DNA of 62,052 nt. Source: Planctomycetaceae bacterium (GTDB lineage: Bacteria; Planctomycetota; Phycisphaerae; Phycisphaerales; UBA1924). The position numbers and the translations under genes are program-made. The stretch is from positions 1 to 62,052 of the forward strand of contig JAJTDF010000005.1 of assembly GCA_021294835.1 (NCBI GenBank), read 5' to 3'. The number at the start of each line of letters is the position of its first letter. Within the stretch, counting starts at the first letter, position 1. This document shows positions 19,101 to 26,628 of the stretch, piece by piece. The notes under the pieces are model-generated. The model saw only the letters and a program-made list of their open reading frames with translations. It ran no database searches and was not told the origin of the DNA.

Positions 19101-19196
19101 CCCGGCACCAGTTGCCGCCACCAGATCCACGACGGCACCGCCGGCGCCCGCCACGCCCTCCACCCCATCGAACTGCTCGACCAGATCCTCGCCTGA
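16101..19196 (+). CDS. FAD-linked oxidase/Fe-S fusion, D-2-hydroxyacid dehydrogenase (YdiJ-like)
   Basis: A 1031-residue fusion protein. The frame is open far upstream, but the protein-like part begins at the ATG at 16101. The FAD-binding PCMH domain (about 50-240) has LPRGGGTSLAGQC and GGTIGNNASGSRSVFYG. The FAD-oxidase C-terminal domain follows (to about 545, with MSGEHGDGKVRG). Next are two ferredoxin-like clusters (CNGAGVCRKSSGGTMCPSYR and CLSCKACKTECPSN) and a CCG-type cysteine-rich domain (HGCCGRSMIS, HCHQKALWG, DTGCCGMAGSFGY). This architecture matches E. coli YdiJ, a D-2-hydroxyglutarate/D-lactate-type dehydrogenase that passes electrons to an acceptor. Cytoplasmic face of the membrane is likely. 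The exact substrate cannot be read from sequence. It stands alone after the tRNA. Confidence 0.88.
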   Translation: MELTVLPNAPAASHPPASPPQPNLTEALYEAAPALVAALGDPARLRTGRHHRLLYATDASMYQVEPLAVVIPPDAAAVERVAAVCYQHALPMLPRGGGTSLAGQCTAPAVVIDTSAFCQTISDLDVPARTVHAQSGVKLDDLNAWLAARNSGLFYAPDPATTAQATIGGTIGNNASGSRSVFYGRTVDSILQIDAVLSSGARVTFGPGAGHPSPGRSSPVALKLADHLAGIVRRNERLIRDKFPKTLRRNAGYALDLILHQLDAGLTPHDLDLTKLLCGSEGTLAITLGAKLKLFPVPRAKGLALVSFRSVDDAIACVPGILTTRPSAVELVDDVVIGAARNNRECSPYVDAFPRIDGADPAAVLYVEYHCASADELIARLTDLPRHLASGVMRSVTDAPGMADAWKLRKAGEPLLHGIPGKRHPLTFVEDNAVPVENLAQFVREFREIVTRAGTRAAFWAHASVGVLHVRPMLDPHDPADKARLVDIAEQVADLAQRLGGVMSGEHGDGKVRGPLLERFYGPELMRAFREVKALFDPRNLLNPGNITQPGPTASIVQRTRIEPQPDVPGPVVPPVSTYFTYDDQHGFASAVEMCNGAGVCRKSSGGTMCPSYRATMDERHATRGRGNALRLAITGQALAPGQDDTPQARFSDQGTIDTLDLCLSCKACKTECPSNVDISRLKAEYTAQRYTATGRIPLSALLIGHVRAINRLGALTPDLANWVNTLPPMRALINAVMAMHPRRSMPRFSRSLYSLWPAESSSSQPATQAISAAPAVALFADCFTTYNESHIGLAVRSALTKLGYRVHLPRHGCCGRSMISVGMLPQAIATADATLQSLLPLITDPSVRAIVVAEPSCLSAIKDDWLQLKLQTPLHIRKALAAKAMLPEEFIERFWDAHPVAPKPVSADRWPQVLLHAHCHQKALWGAGSSGKVLRRLLGDRLTVLDTGCCGMAGSFGYHRDKFDLSMQIANLQGVDGPTHAGGGVLPHLRRAPDAAVLAPGTSCRHQIHDGTAGARHALHPIELLDQILA

Positions 19197-19233
19197 CTCG
19201 CCCTCCACATCCCCCGGCCCCGAAGCCCCGCCA

Positions 19234-20160
19234 TCACTTGGCCGCGCGATCCACCACCCGCACCCGCACCTGCTCCCGCGTGCCCGGCTGCACCTCCAGC
19301 CGCAACTGCTCGGCGACCGCCACCAGTACAGCGTCGCGGTCCGCATCCGCCGGCAGGTTCACCGCCCAGTCCCGCAGCCCCGTCAGCCCGGTCTCATCAA
19401 TCACGCTCACCCCCAGCCGCTCCCCCAGCATCGCCGTCATCTGGCTCATCGGCATCGCCCGTCCGCTGAGCACCTTGTCGCTCGACCGCTTGGCAAACCG
19501 CTGCCCCGCCGGGCTGGCCGCCAGCGCCGGCGTCTCCCCCCGTTTGGCCTTCAGCACCACCACCTGCTGCTTCACCTTCTCGCTGATCAGCCGCACCTCC
19601 AGCGTCTCCTCAAGCGCTACCCACAGCATCCGTCGTGGGTCTCCCGTCCGCGTGCTGAACCGCGCTGTGAACCGCTCGCCTGCCGCTCGGGTGCTCTCAA
19701 TACTGATCGCCGATGCCGGCAGCCCCGTCGCCGCCTCCACCAGGCTCGCCAGGCTCGCCCCCGCCGCCGTCACCGACCGGGGCGTCACCGCCATCTCCGG
19801 CGTCTCCTCACTGGTCGAGCGCCGCAGCAGCGCCTGCGCCAGCGGCTCCTCCACCACCGGCACGTTCACCGTCATCCGCAACTCCCCCGCCGGCACCGCC
19901 GGGAGCGGGTTGGGCGCGGGTGCCCGGCTCGGGTCCAGTGGCGGCGGGGGCACCATCCCATCCCCACCCGGCTGCTTACCGCCCGGCTGCCCCCCGGCGG
20001 GCCCCTTGGCCGGCTGTCCCGCCGGCTGGGCTGCCGGAGCAGTGGGGGCCTTCCCCGGCTGCTGGCCGCCTGTTTGGCCGCCTGTTTGGCCTCCAGTCTG
20101 GCTCACCACCACGCCCAACCCCACCACGCCCACCACTGCCCACAGCGTCAAACCGCCCAT
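19234..20160 (-). CDS. Secreted protein with DUF3738-like domain
   Basis: About 308 residues. The ATG at 20160 is preceded by AAAGGAG, and the start gives a membrane or signal segment (LWAVVGVVGLGVVVSQ). A low-complexity linker with repeated TGGQ and PAGQP units spans about residues 20-75. The C-terminal half matches the pattern of DUF3738 (TIGR03435): strands around LISEKVKQQVVVLKAKRGE, then MSQMTAMLGERLGVSVIDETGLTG, then a terminal AVAEQLRLEVQP. These proteins are abundant in acidobacteria and planctomycetes and their role is unknown. It is convergent with the dehydrogenase and divergent from smpB. Confidence 0.6.
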   Translation of the reverse strand: MGGLTLWAVVGVVGLGVVVSQTGGQTGGQTGGQQPGKAPTAPAAQPAGQPAKGPAGGQPGGKQPGGDGMVPPPPLDPSRAPAPNPLPAVPAGELRMTVNVPVVEEPLAQALLRRSTSEETPEMAVTPRSVTAAGASLASLVEAATGLPASAISIESTRAAGERFTARFSTRTGDPRRMLWVALEETLEVRLISEKVKQQVVVLKAKRGETPALAASPAGQRFAKRSSDKVLSGRAMPMSQMTAMLGERLGVSVIDETGLTGLRDWAVNLPADADRDAVLVAVAEQLRLEVQPGTREQVRVRVVDRAAK

Positions 20161-20234
20161 CGGCCGCTCCTTTTGTCCCACCCATCGCTTTCCACTGGAG
20201 ATTCCCCACCGCCCCGCCAAGCATCCCCCAGCCC

Positions 20235-20726
20235 ATGGCCAAAGGCAAGCACACCCCGGAGGACGGCAGCGACCGCGTCATCGAGAACCGCCGCGCCCAC
20301 TTTGACTACGCCATCGGCGAAACCCTCGAGTGCGGCATCAAACTCCACGGCCCCGAGGTCAAGTCCGTCCGCGAGGGCAAGGTCAGCCTCCAGGAGGGCT
20401 TCGTCCGCGCCGATGTCACCCCGCCCAGCCTCTGGCTCCATCAGGTCAACATCGCCGAGTACGGCCCCGCCGGCCGCCTCCAGGACGCCCCCACCCGCAC
20501 CCGCAAGCTCCTCGCCCACAAGCAGGAGATTCTCCGCATGCTCCGCGCCACCGAGGCCAAGGGCGCCACCCTCGTCCCCCTGAAGCTCTACTTCAAGAAC
20601 GGCTACGCCAAACTCCTCATCGGCGTCGGCATCGGCCGCAAGAAGGCCGACAAGCGTCAGGCCATCGCCGAACGCGAGTCCAAACGCGAAATCGCCCGCG
20701 CCATGTCCCGCCGTCAGCACCGCTGA
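20235..20726 (+). CDS. smpB: SsrA-binding protein (trans-translation)
   Basis: A 163-residue protein that binds tmRNA and brings it to stalled ribosomes. The ATG at 20235 starts MAKGKHTPEDGSDRVIENRR, followed by the OB-fold core (GIKLHGPEVKSVREGKVSLQEG), the conserved PTRTRKLLAHKQEI and YFKNGYAKLLIGVG, and the basic, ribosome-penetrating tail (GRKKADKRQAIAERESKREIARAM). All family elements are present. No ssrA gene is recognisable within the window. Confidence 0.95.
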   Translation: MAKGKHTPEDGSDRVIENRRAHFDYAIGETLECGIKLHGPEVKSVREGKVSLQEGFVRADVTPPSLWLHQVNIAEYGPAGRLQDAPTRTRKLLAHKQEILRMLRATEAKGATLVPLKLYFKNGYAKLLIGVGIGRKKADKRQAIAERESKREIARAMSRRQHR

Positions 20727-20747
20727 CCCGCTCGCCCAGCACCCGCC

Positions 20748-20780
20748 AAAGAAAAACGCCCCGGCATGCACCGAGGCGTT
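20748..20780 (-). terminator. Rho-independent terminator after xerC
   Basis: Read on the minus strand: a hairpin AACGCC/GGCGTT with an inner CGG/CCG extension (one mismatch), followed by T-rich TTTTTCTTT. It lies 30 bases past the xerC stop, between convergent xerC and smpB. Confidence 0.65.
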
Positions 20781-20809
20781 GTCCATGGTCTTCTTCAGTT
20801 CCGCCCGCC

Positions 20810-21835
20810 TCAGCCCGCTTCCGCACGCGGGTGCGCCTGGTCGTAGCCGGCCTTCAGCCGCTGCGCCGTCAGGTGCGTGTACACCTGCGTGGTCGACAGG
20901 CTCTGGTGCCCCAGCAGTTCCTGCACCGAACGCAGGTCGGCGCCGTTGTCCAGCAGGTGCGTCGCGAACGAGTGCCGCAGCGTGTGCGGGCTGATCTTCG
21001 GATCCAGCCCCGCTTCCTTCAGGTACTTGTCCAGTTTGCGGCGCACCGAGCGGCTGCTCATCCGGCCGCCGTGCTTGTTCAGGAACAGCGGCTTGCCGCT
21101 CGGCTGGTCGCCCCACAGGCTGGCGAACCGAACGTCTCCGCGCACCATCGCCATGTAGCGGTGCACCGCCGCCAGAGCGTGCTTGCCCAGAGGCACGATC
21201 CGCTCCCGCTTGCCCTTGCCACGAACCCGCATGGCCTCATTGGGCTCGTCCAGGTCGTCAAAGTTCAGATCCACCAGTTCGCTCACGCGAATGCCCGTGG
21301 AGTACAGCGTCTCGAGCATCGCACGGTCGCGAACCCCCAGAACGTCCCGGTCGCCCGGCGTCGCCAGCAGTTTCTCGATCTGCTCGATGCTCACCGCCTT
21401 CGGCAGCCGCTTGCCCTGCTTGGGCGTGCGGATCGCCGTCATCGGATTGCTCGTCGCCAGCCCCCGACGCTCCGCCCACTTGTAGAAGCTCCGCAATGTC
21501 GCGATCTTCCGCGCCATCGTCGCCGGCGAATATGCCGCCTCGCCAAGGCTGGCCAGAAAGCCCCGCAGCGTCTCGGTGTTCGCGTCCAGAATCGCCACGC
21601 TCAGCGTCTTCCCGCTGATCGTCCCCGCCGTGCCCTCCTTGCGATTCGCCCGCGCCTCAAACGCGTTCTTCTCGGCCGCATCATCCGCCGCAGGCCCCGA
21701 AGTCTCCGTCAGCCACTCCACGTACTGCCGCAGATCCGCTCCGTAGCACCTGGCCGTATACGCGCTGAAGTGCCGCTCCCCCGTCAGGTAGTTGATGAAC
21801 GCCGAGATCGGTGGAAGGTGGTTCTGGGGATTCAT
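20810..21835 (-). CDS. xerC: Tyrosine recombinase of the XerC/XerD type
   Basis: About 341 residues from the ATG at 21835, which has GGAG nine bases upstream; an ATG at 21859 is an alternative. The N-terminal SAM-like DNA-binding domain (LTGERHFSAYTARCYGADLRQY) is followed by the catalytic domain with Arg in YSTGIRVSELV, Lys in GKGKRERIVPL, HTLRHSFATHLL (His and Arg), LGHQS and the nucleophile in TTQVYTHL. It resolves chromosome dimers at dif. XerC rather than XerD is my preference from overall pattern, but that distinction is uncertain. An unconserved linker of about 30 residues after the N-terminal domain is unusual. No integrase-type cargo or attachment site surrounds it, so it is taken as the housekeeping enzyme. 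Confidence 0.85.
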   Translation of the reverse strand: MNPQNHLPPISAFINYLTGERHFSAYTARCYGADLRQYVEWLTETSGPAADDAAEKNAFEARANRKEGTAGTISGKTLSVAILDANTETLRGFLASLGEAAYSPATMARKIATLRSFYKWAERRGLATSNPMTAIRTPKQGKRLPKAVSIEQIEKLLATPGDRDVLGVRDRAMLETLYSTGIRVSELVDLNFDDLDEPNEAMRVRGKGKRERIVPLGKHALAAVHRYMAMVRGDVRFASLWGDQPSGKPLFLNKHGGRMSSRSVRRKLDKYLKEAGLDPKISPHTLRHSFATHLLDNGADLRSVQELLGHQSLSTTQVYTHLTAQRLKAGYDQAHPRAEAG

Positions 21836-21942
21836 GTTTGCCGTCTCCGCTGCTGCCATGGTGCTCGTTCGGGCCGATCCGCGTGCCTGACCGGCTTCGG
21901 CCTCTCGCTCTTGCCGTCCGCCCGCTCCCGCTCTCGCTCCAG

Positions 21943-21958
21943 CTTTGGTCGACCAAAG
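21943..21958. promoter_or_regulatory. 16-base perfect palindrome upstream of xerC
   Basis: CTTTGGTCGACCAAAG is a perfect inverted repeat about 110 bases upstream of the xerC start, in the gap before the lipoprotein gene. It is a candidate operator; no regulator is identified. The 22140-22219 part of this gap is unusually AT-rich. Confidence 0.35.
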
Positions 21959-22219
21959 ACGTCGACCATCGGGCTGTTTAGGGCTGGGTCCGTCTTGTTG
22001 CAGCCTCCCGGACCACGCCGTCCGGACCGCAACACCTCGGGTTGTCACGCAGGTATTTCTCTCTCGGCTCTCTTCACCCGTTTCAGGACGGATGAGTTAT
22101 CGTGCATTCGGCCCCTGTACTTTCGATCCAGTGACGGGATGGGTTCACGGATTTATCAGAGCGAGCCGAACAATGCAAACTTCAGTGTATTCACTGATCG
22201 TTTGCGATTGGTTGACCGT

Positions 22220-23062
22220 TTACTCGCGGCCCACCGGAACCCCCGCCTGCCGCAGAGTCTCCGTTGTATTCCCCTCGTTTGAGGGGGTGTAGACCGGGGC
22301 CGATTGCCGCGCCAGCCTCAGCCGCTCCGACTGCATCAGCCGCGCCGTCAGATGGTTGGCCACAAACTGGGTGAACAGTTCCATGCTGGCCAGGTACCGC
22401 CGCCAGCCCAGCGCGAAGGTGTCCTCGTGCCGGCCCTCGGCGTACCGCCGCACATCCATCTGCACCTCATGGCTCTTGCCGTCCAGATGTTCGCTCACCA
22501 CCGCCAGGGGCCGTTCTGCGAACCCGGCCGGGCGGGTGTCCACCGGGCTGTTCGCCAGACTGACCGGGTTCACGCCCGTCGGCGCCGTCGCCATCGCCCC
22601 ATCGCGTGCGAACAACGCCACATTCATGCCCAACTTCGGCGGGTCGTACGGCTCCCACGCTGTGATCGTCCCCACCACAACCCCGTCCGCGCCCAGCATC
22701 ATCGCCAGGCGCTTCGCGTCCGTCGGGCTGTTCACGCTGGCCATTTCCAGAGCCCGCATCGCCGCCAGCGTCCGGTTCATCGGCAGGCAGGTGATGCCGC
22801 GCACCTCCGTCAGCACGCCGACGAATGTGTCGCTGACCGCCAGCACATCCACCTGCGACACCCCGGATTCATTGCGCAGCGGGGCCAGCGCCCACACAAT
22901 CTCGTTGCCCGCCGTGCCGTACGGCGCAACCTGAACCTCCGGTGCCGAAAGTTCCGGCTGGCTGGCGCATCCGCCTGTCGCCGCTGTCATCGCCGCACCG
23001 AGAATCCAGACAACCGCGCTCCGCATGCCTCTCGTGTTCATTCCTGCGACTCCATCGCTCAT
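22220..23062 (-). CDS. CsgG/FlgO-like lipoprotein
   Basis: About 280 residues from the ATG at 23062, chosen because GGAGG lies five bases upstream. The lipobox is TAATGGCAS. The mature N-terminal half has the alternating pattern of CsgG/FlgO-type domains: a strand VWALAPLRNESG, a helix with EVRGITCLPMNRTLAAM, then LGADGVVVGTITAWE with the usual 'is this variable produced at the surface' strand order. The second half (ASMELFTQFVANHLTARLM) is helical. FlgO-like lipoproteins stabilise outer-membrane flagellar structures in some bacteria. The gene is on the same strand and 1.6 kb beyond the flagellin array, which would fit, but it also sits next to an unrelated propeller lipoprotein. The function is inference. 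Confidence 0.55.
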   Translation of the reverse strand: MSDGVAGMNTRGMRSAVVWILGAAMTAATGGCASQPELSAPEVQVAPYGTAGNEIVWALAPLRNESGVSQVDVLAVSDTFVGVLTEVRGITCLPMNRTLAAMRALEMASVNSPTDAKRLAMMLGADGVVVGTITAWEPYDPPKLGMNVALFARDGAMATAPTGVNPVSLANSPVDTRPAGFAERPLAVVSEHLDGKSHEVQMDVRRYAEGRHEDTFALGWRRYLASMELFTQFVANHLTARLMQSERLRLARQSAPVYTPSNEGNTTETLRQAGVPVGRE

Positions 23063-23171
23063 GTGTGCCTCCGTGCCGTGCCTCGTCCGCACCACGCCCC
23101 GCCCGTGAATGCCATTCCTCGCCGGCGCCGCTCCGCCTGTTCTCCGCATCAGCGTCGGCGTTGCGCCGTGA

Positions 23172-24398
23172 TTACTCGTTGTCCTTCACACCCGCCACCG
23201 CCGGGGTCTTCATCGGTGCGCCCGGCTGAGCCGAGGCCGCCGTCAGCGCCCGCTCGGTCGCGATGCTCCACACGTTTTCGCGTCCGTTGCGGTCCGACAG
23301 GAAATACAAACGGCCGTCTCCCGCCCATGTCGGGTTCAGATTCGCGTGCCGCCCTGCCGTCAGGTTCACGCTCGTCCCCGTCGCCACCGCCGTCATCCAG
23401 ATGTCCGCCCGAGTCGGCCGGCCGCTGTTCGCCGGCATCGGCGCCTGCTCCGGGCTCATCCGGCTGTACGCGACGAACTTCCCGTCAGGGCTCCATGTCG
23501 GGTTGATGGCCGCGAAGTCCGATCCTGCCACGATCTCCGTCGGGTTGCTCACCGACCCCGGCTTGTAGTCCACGATCCACACCCCGAACGCTTGGTCTCC
23601 CCGCTCGCGCGAACGCTGAAACGTGATCCGGTCCGCTCCATCCTCGCCCGTCCCCGGCACCGGGCAGTACTCCGGCAGCATGCCGTAACCGATGAACTCC
23701 TGCTGGTTGCTCTGTCCCACGTTCACCGTCCACAGTTCCCACCGCCCGCTCATCTGCCCGAGCCGGCAGAACACCAGCCGCGTCCCGTCCGGGCTCCATG
23801 ACGGATGCAGGTCCGCCGTCCGCTCGTTGGTGATCTGCACCGGCTGCCCTCCCCGCGTCGGCATCACGTAAATGTTCCAGAACCCGCTCCGGTCTGACGC
23901 AAAAGCGATTCGCTTGCCGTCCGGGCTGATCGCCGGCATCACGTCGTTGCCCGGGTCCAGCGTCAACTGCGTCACCGCCTTGGACCCCACCTGCTTGATG
24001 TACAGATCCGCTGACGGACGGTGCTGCGTGCTGGAGAACACCATGAAACCCCCGTCGCGCGACACCGCAGGATCCATGTCCGCCCCGTGCCCGCCGAATG
24101 TGTTCTGCATCAGCCCTTCCAGCGTCTCACCCAGCGTGATCCCGCCCGACTCCGCGCCGCTGCTCTTCGCCGCCGACAGGGCCTGCGTGTTTTCCCCTTC
24201 CGCCCCGTTCACCACCGCAGGCGCCGGCGTCATCACACCGCTGTTCCCCGCACCGGTCATCGGCGCACTCGGAGCCGTTCCCACCTGCAGTGACCCGGGA
24301 CCGCCCGCGCATCCGGTCAGCGTCAGACCCGCCGCCGCCGCCAACACCAGGTGATCACTCGCCGTCATCCCGTTTCGCTTGCCGGTCACAAGGGCCAT
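23172..24398 (-). CDS. TolB-like beta-propeller lipoprotein
   Basis: About 408 residues from the ATG at 24398 (GGGAG seven bases upstream). It starts with a lipoprotein signal ending GLTLTGCAGG. The mature part contains at least four PD40/WD40-like blades with the signature xPxWSPDGxxLVF (AISPDGKRIAFASDRSG, SWSPDGTRLVF, TWSPDGKFVAYSR, TWAGDGRLYFLSDRNG), as in TolB and other periplasmic propellers. No N-terminal TolB domain is seen, and no tol-pal gene is near, so it is not TolB itself. It is likely an outer-membrane-anchored, periplasm-facing protein of unknown ligand. A terminator separates it from the flagellin upstream. Confidence 0.75.
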   Translation of the reverse strand: MALVTGKRNGMTASDHLVLAAAAGLTLTGCAGGPGSLQVGTAPSAPMTGAGNSGVMTPAPAVVNGAEGENTQALSAAKSSGAESGGITLGETLEGLMQNTFGGHGADMDPAVSRDGGFMVFSSTQHRPSADLYIKQVGSKAVTQLTLDPGNDVMPAISPDGKRIAFASDRSGFWNIYVMPTRGGQPVQITNERTADLHPSWSPDGTRLVFCRLGQMSGRWELWTVNVGQSNQQEFIGYGMLPEYCPVPGTGEDGADRITFQRSRERGDQAFGVWIVDYKPGSVSNPTEIVAGSDFAAINPTWSPDGKFVAYSRMSPEQAPMPANSGRPTRADIWMTAVATGTSVNLTAGRHANLNPTWAGDGRLYFLSDRNGRENVWSIATERALTAASAQPGAPMKTPAVAGVKDNE

Positions 24399-24600
24399 GC
24401 CGCTTCTCCCATGCCATGTCATTTGTCAGGATCAGTTATCGGACTATTTGCCGAACCTCCGCCCGCTGGGCCAAACACCCCAGCGCACGGTCACCACGCC
24501 CGCGGACACCTCCGCTCACCGCCTGCACATCGGTCCCCGCACCCATCCACATCACTCCGCCCATGCCCCAGTGGTGCGTTCGCCCTCCGGTCCTGCTATG

Positions 24601-24633
24601 AAAACACCGGCGTCCCTGCCTGGGACGCCGGTG
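24601..24633 (-). terminator. Rho-independent terminator after flagellin 1
   Basis: A perfect 12-bp stem (CACCGGCGTCCC with GGGACGCCGGTG, loop TGCCT) lies between the flagellin stop and the propeller gene. On the minus strand it is followed by TTTT. Confidence 0.85.
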
Positions 24634-24677
24634 AGTCACGACTGTTCCGTCTCCCGGCCGCTCCGCGGCCCTCGCCC

Positions 24678-26210
24678 TTACTGCCGCAGCAACTGCAGTG
24701 CTGACTGCGGCTGGCTGTTGGCCAGGCCCAGCGAGTTCTGCGCCGCCTGCGAGAGGATCTGGGCTCGGGTCAGTGCCGCGGTCTCCGACGCGAAGTCCGC
24801 GTCACGGATCACCGATTCGGCCGCCGCCGAGTTCTCCAGGCTGATGCTCAGGTTGCGGATGGTGGCTCCGACAACGTTCTTCTGGAACGCGCCCAGCCGT
24901 CCGCGGAGGGCCGACACCTGACGAATGGCCTCATCGACCACCCGTGAGGCTCGGATGGAGTCCCCGTCGACCACGTTGAAGTCCCGGCCGGCCGCAAGAC
25001 TGTTCAGGAAGCCCACATCGGTGTTGCCCAGTTTCCGCGATGAGACGTTCTGAATGCCGATGGCGACCTTGCCCGCGATATCAACGTTGGAGGCGAGCTG
25101 GAAGTCTGCTCCGCCGCCGTTGATGGTGAAGGCGTTGATCACGCCGCGCTGGGTCGCCAGGGCCTCGTTGAAGGTCAGCTCAACGTCAAGGAAGTCGGTA
25201 TTGATCCTGACTCGGCGCCCGTTGCTGGTCGCCGCCACCCCGTTGACGGTGGCCTCGATGTTCTGGCCGCGGTCACGAATACCGTTGACTGCGTTGGCCG
25301 TGCTGAAGGCGGTTCCGGTCGACGCGTCCGGCCGGTCTCCGCTCTGGGCCTGCATGGTGTAGATGCCGGTGTTGCCGCCGGCAATGCCCGCGGAGTTCAC
25401 CACCCGAACCGACACGAAGGAATCAAAGCCGAAGTTCGTGGACCTCAGCCGAACGCCGTTGGTGCTCGCGCCTGAGGAGTACACGTCGGCGGTCACGCCG
25501 GTCACGTCGCTGTAGGTATTGATCGCCGCAGCGATCTGCGCCCGCGTGGTGCCCGAGGCGAACGTCAGCTCGCGGGCGCCGAACTGGCCGTTGACCTCGA
25601 TGGTGAACAGGCCGTTGCCGCCGCCGTTGAGGTTCAGATTGCCGTTGGTCGAGAGGAACAGGGTGCCCTGCTGGGCCGAGGTGGTCACCAGAGCCTGCAC
25701 ATCAATCGTGCCGCCGCGAGCCAGCTTGGCCGAGTTGACCCGGAAGTCCGTCACGCCTGCCGAGACGTTGTTGCTGGTGAAGTCAAAGTTGCCGTTGAGC
25801 AGCTTCACGCCCTGGAAGTTCGTCGAGTCGGCCAGCCGGTCGATTGTCTGCAGGATCGAGTCGATCTGCAGCTGGTTCGCCTGCTTCTCTTCCAGTGACA
25901 CGCCGGCGTTGTTCGCCGTCGCCGTCACCAGGCCCCGAAGCTCGGTCAGCAGCGTTGAGAGTTCCTGCAAGCCGCCCTCGGCGATGTTCACCAACTGGTC
26001 GGTCCGCTCGGCGTTGCTGATCGCCGCGCCCAGCGCCGCCTTCTCGGCACGCAGATTCTCGCTGGCGATCAGGCCCGCCGGATCGTCCTTGCCGCGGTTG
26101 ATTCGCAGGCCGGTGCTCAGACGCTCCAACGTCGTGTTCAACGCACGGGTGTTGCCCGTCAGGTTGCGCTGCGCGATCATTGAGGCGGGGTTGGTGTTGA
26201 TGCGGCTCAT
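24678..26210 (-). CDS. fliC: Flagellin (copy 1)
   Basis: A 510-residue filament subunit exported by the flagellar type III system. The N-terminal D0/D1 helices begin MSRINTNPASMIAQRNL and contain LSTGLRINRGKDDPAGLIASENLR. The C-terminal D1/D0 contains NSAAAESVIRDADFASETA and LANSQPQSALQLLRQ. The central part (about 150-390) is a beta-rich outer domain with the same layout as copies 2 and 3 but clearly more diverged. GGAG lies eight bases before the ATG, inside the loop of a small hairpin (see 26213-26226). It is the last of four flagellin genes in the direction of transcription, with its own terminator and a 418-base gap behind it. Confidence 0.95.
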   Translation of the reverse strand: MSRINTNPASMIAQRNLTGNTRALNTTLERLSTGLRINRGKDDPAGLIASENLRAEKAALGAAISNAERTDQLVNIAEGGLQELSTLLTELRGLVTATANNAGVSLEEKQANQLQIDSILQTIDRLADSTNFQGVKLLNGNFDFTSNNVSAGVTDFRVNSAKLARGGTIDVQALVTTSAQQGTLFLSTNGNLNLNGGGNGLFTIEVNGQFGARELTFASGTTRAQIAAAINTYSDVTGVTADVYSSGASTNGVRLRSTNFGFDSFVSVRVVNSAGIAGGNTGIYTMQAQSGDRPDASTGTAFSTANAVNGIRDRGQNIEATVNGVAATSNGRRVRINTDFLDVELTFNEALATQRGVINAFTINGGGADFQLASNVDIAGKVAIGIQNVSSRKLGNTDVGFLNSLAAGRDFNVVDGDSIRASRVVDEAIRQVSALRGRLGAFQKNVVGATIRNLSISLENSAAAESVIRDADFASETAALTRAQILSQAAQNSLGLANSQPQSALQLLRQ

Positions 26211-26212
26211 GA

Positions 26213-26226
26213 CTGACTCCGTTCAG
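26213..26226 (-). promoter_or_regulatory. Hairpin with GGA in loop at flagellin 1 ribosome site
   Basis: In the mRNA: CUGA-ACGGAG-UCAG, three bases before the AUG. The loop carries ACGGA, the CsrA core, and overlaps the ribosome site. A four-bp stem is short, so the structure is suggestive only. Confidence 0.4.
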
Positions 26227-26565
26227 GTCTGTCCGTTTTGGGTGTGGGCACGCAGCCCGTTGACCCGCTTGGTCCGGCCGGACTTCCGGGGCTTGCCCGG
26301 CTTGTCCGCCTGTCTCCGTCTGGCCGAGAGGCGCCTTTGCCTCTCTTCATGCTCTGCGACCGTTTGGGCCCTCCGCTGTTCCGTTTCGGAGGATCGTTCG
26401 CTCTCTACTGACGGTGACGACCGATAGCAGCATCGTCATGCACCGCCCCTCGCTTGAGGCGGTGGCGATGGATGAATGACGCCAAACCGTGATAACTACC
26501 GGAAACGGACCCTCCCTGCGATTTCTTTGGGGTGTTCGGCCCACGCCCGACCGCCAACGCTGTGC
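26227..26565. other. Long leader region of flagellin 1
   Basis: About 340 bases without a gene between the flagellin 1 hairpin and the flagellin 2 terminator. It must hold the flagellin 1 promoter if that gene is transcribed separately. I find no convincing sigma-54 or sigma-28 element. Confidence 0.4.
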
Positions 26566-26598
26566 AAAAACACCACCGCCCCGGGGAAACCGGGGCGG
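26566..26598 (-). terminator. Rho-independent terminator after flagellin 2
   Basis: A stem CCGCCCCGG/CCGGGGCGG with a short GGAAA-type loop is followed on the minus strand by TTTTT. It lies 30 bases past the flagellin 2 stop. Confidence 0.85.
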
Positions 26599-26628
26599 CG
26601 GGAGTCAACCAGGCTTGGACTGCTTCGA

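Noticed and set aside
12711-19196. A 2161-codon open frame on the plus strand crossing several genes
   Set aside because: Only the part from 16101 is protein-like. The rest is antisense to the cyclase, lipoprotein and barrel genes and even reads through the tRNA; long antisense frames are expected at this GC content.
20810-21835. Tyrosine recombinase as a sign of an integrated element
   Set aside because: It has XerC-type features and lies beside smpB. No phage, transposon or repeat borders are visible.
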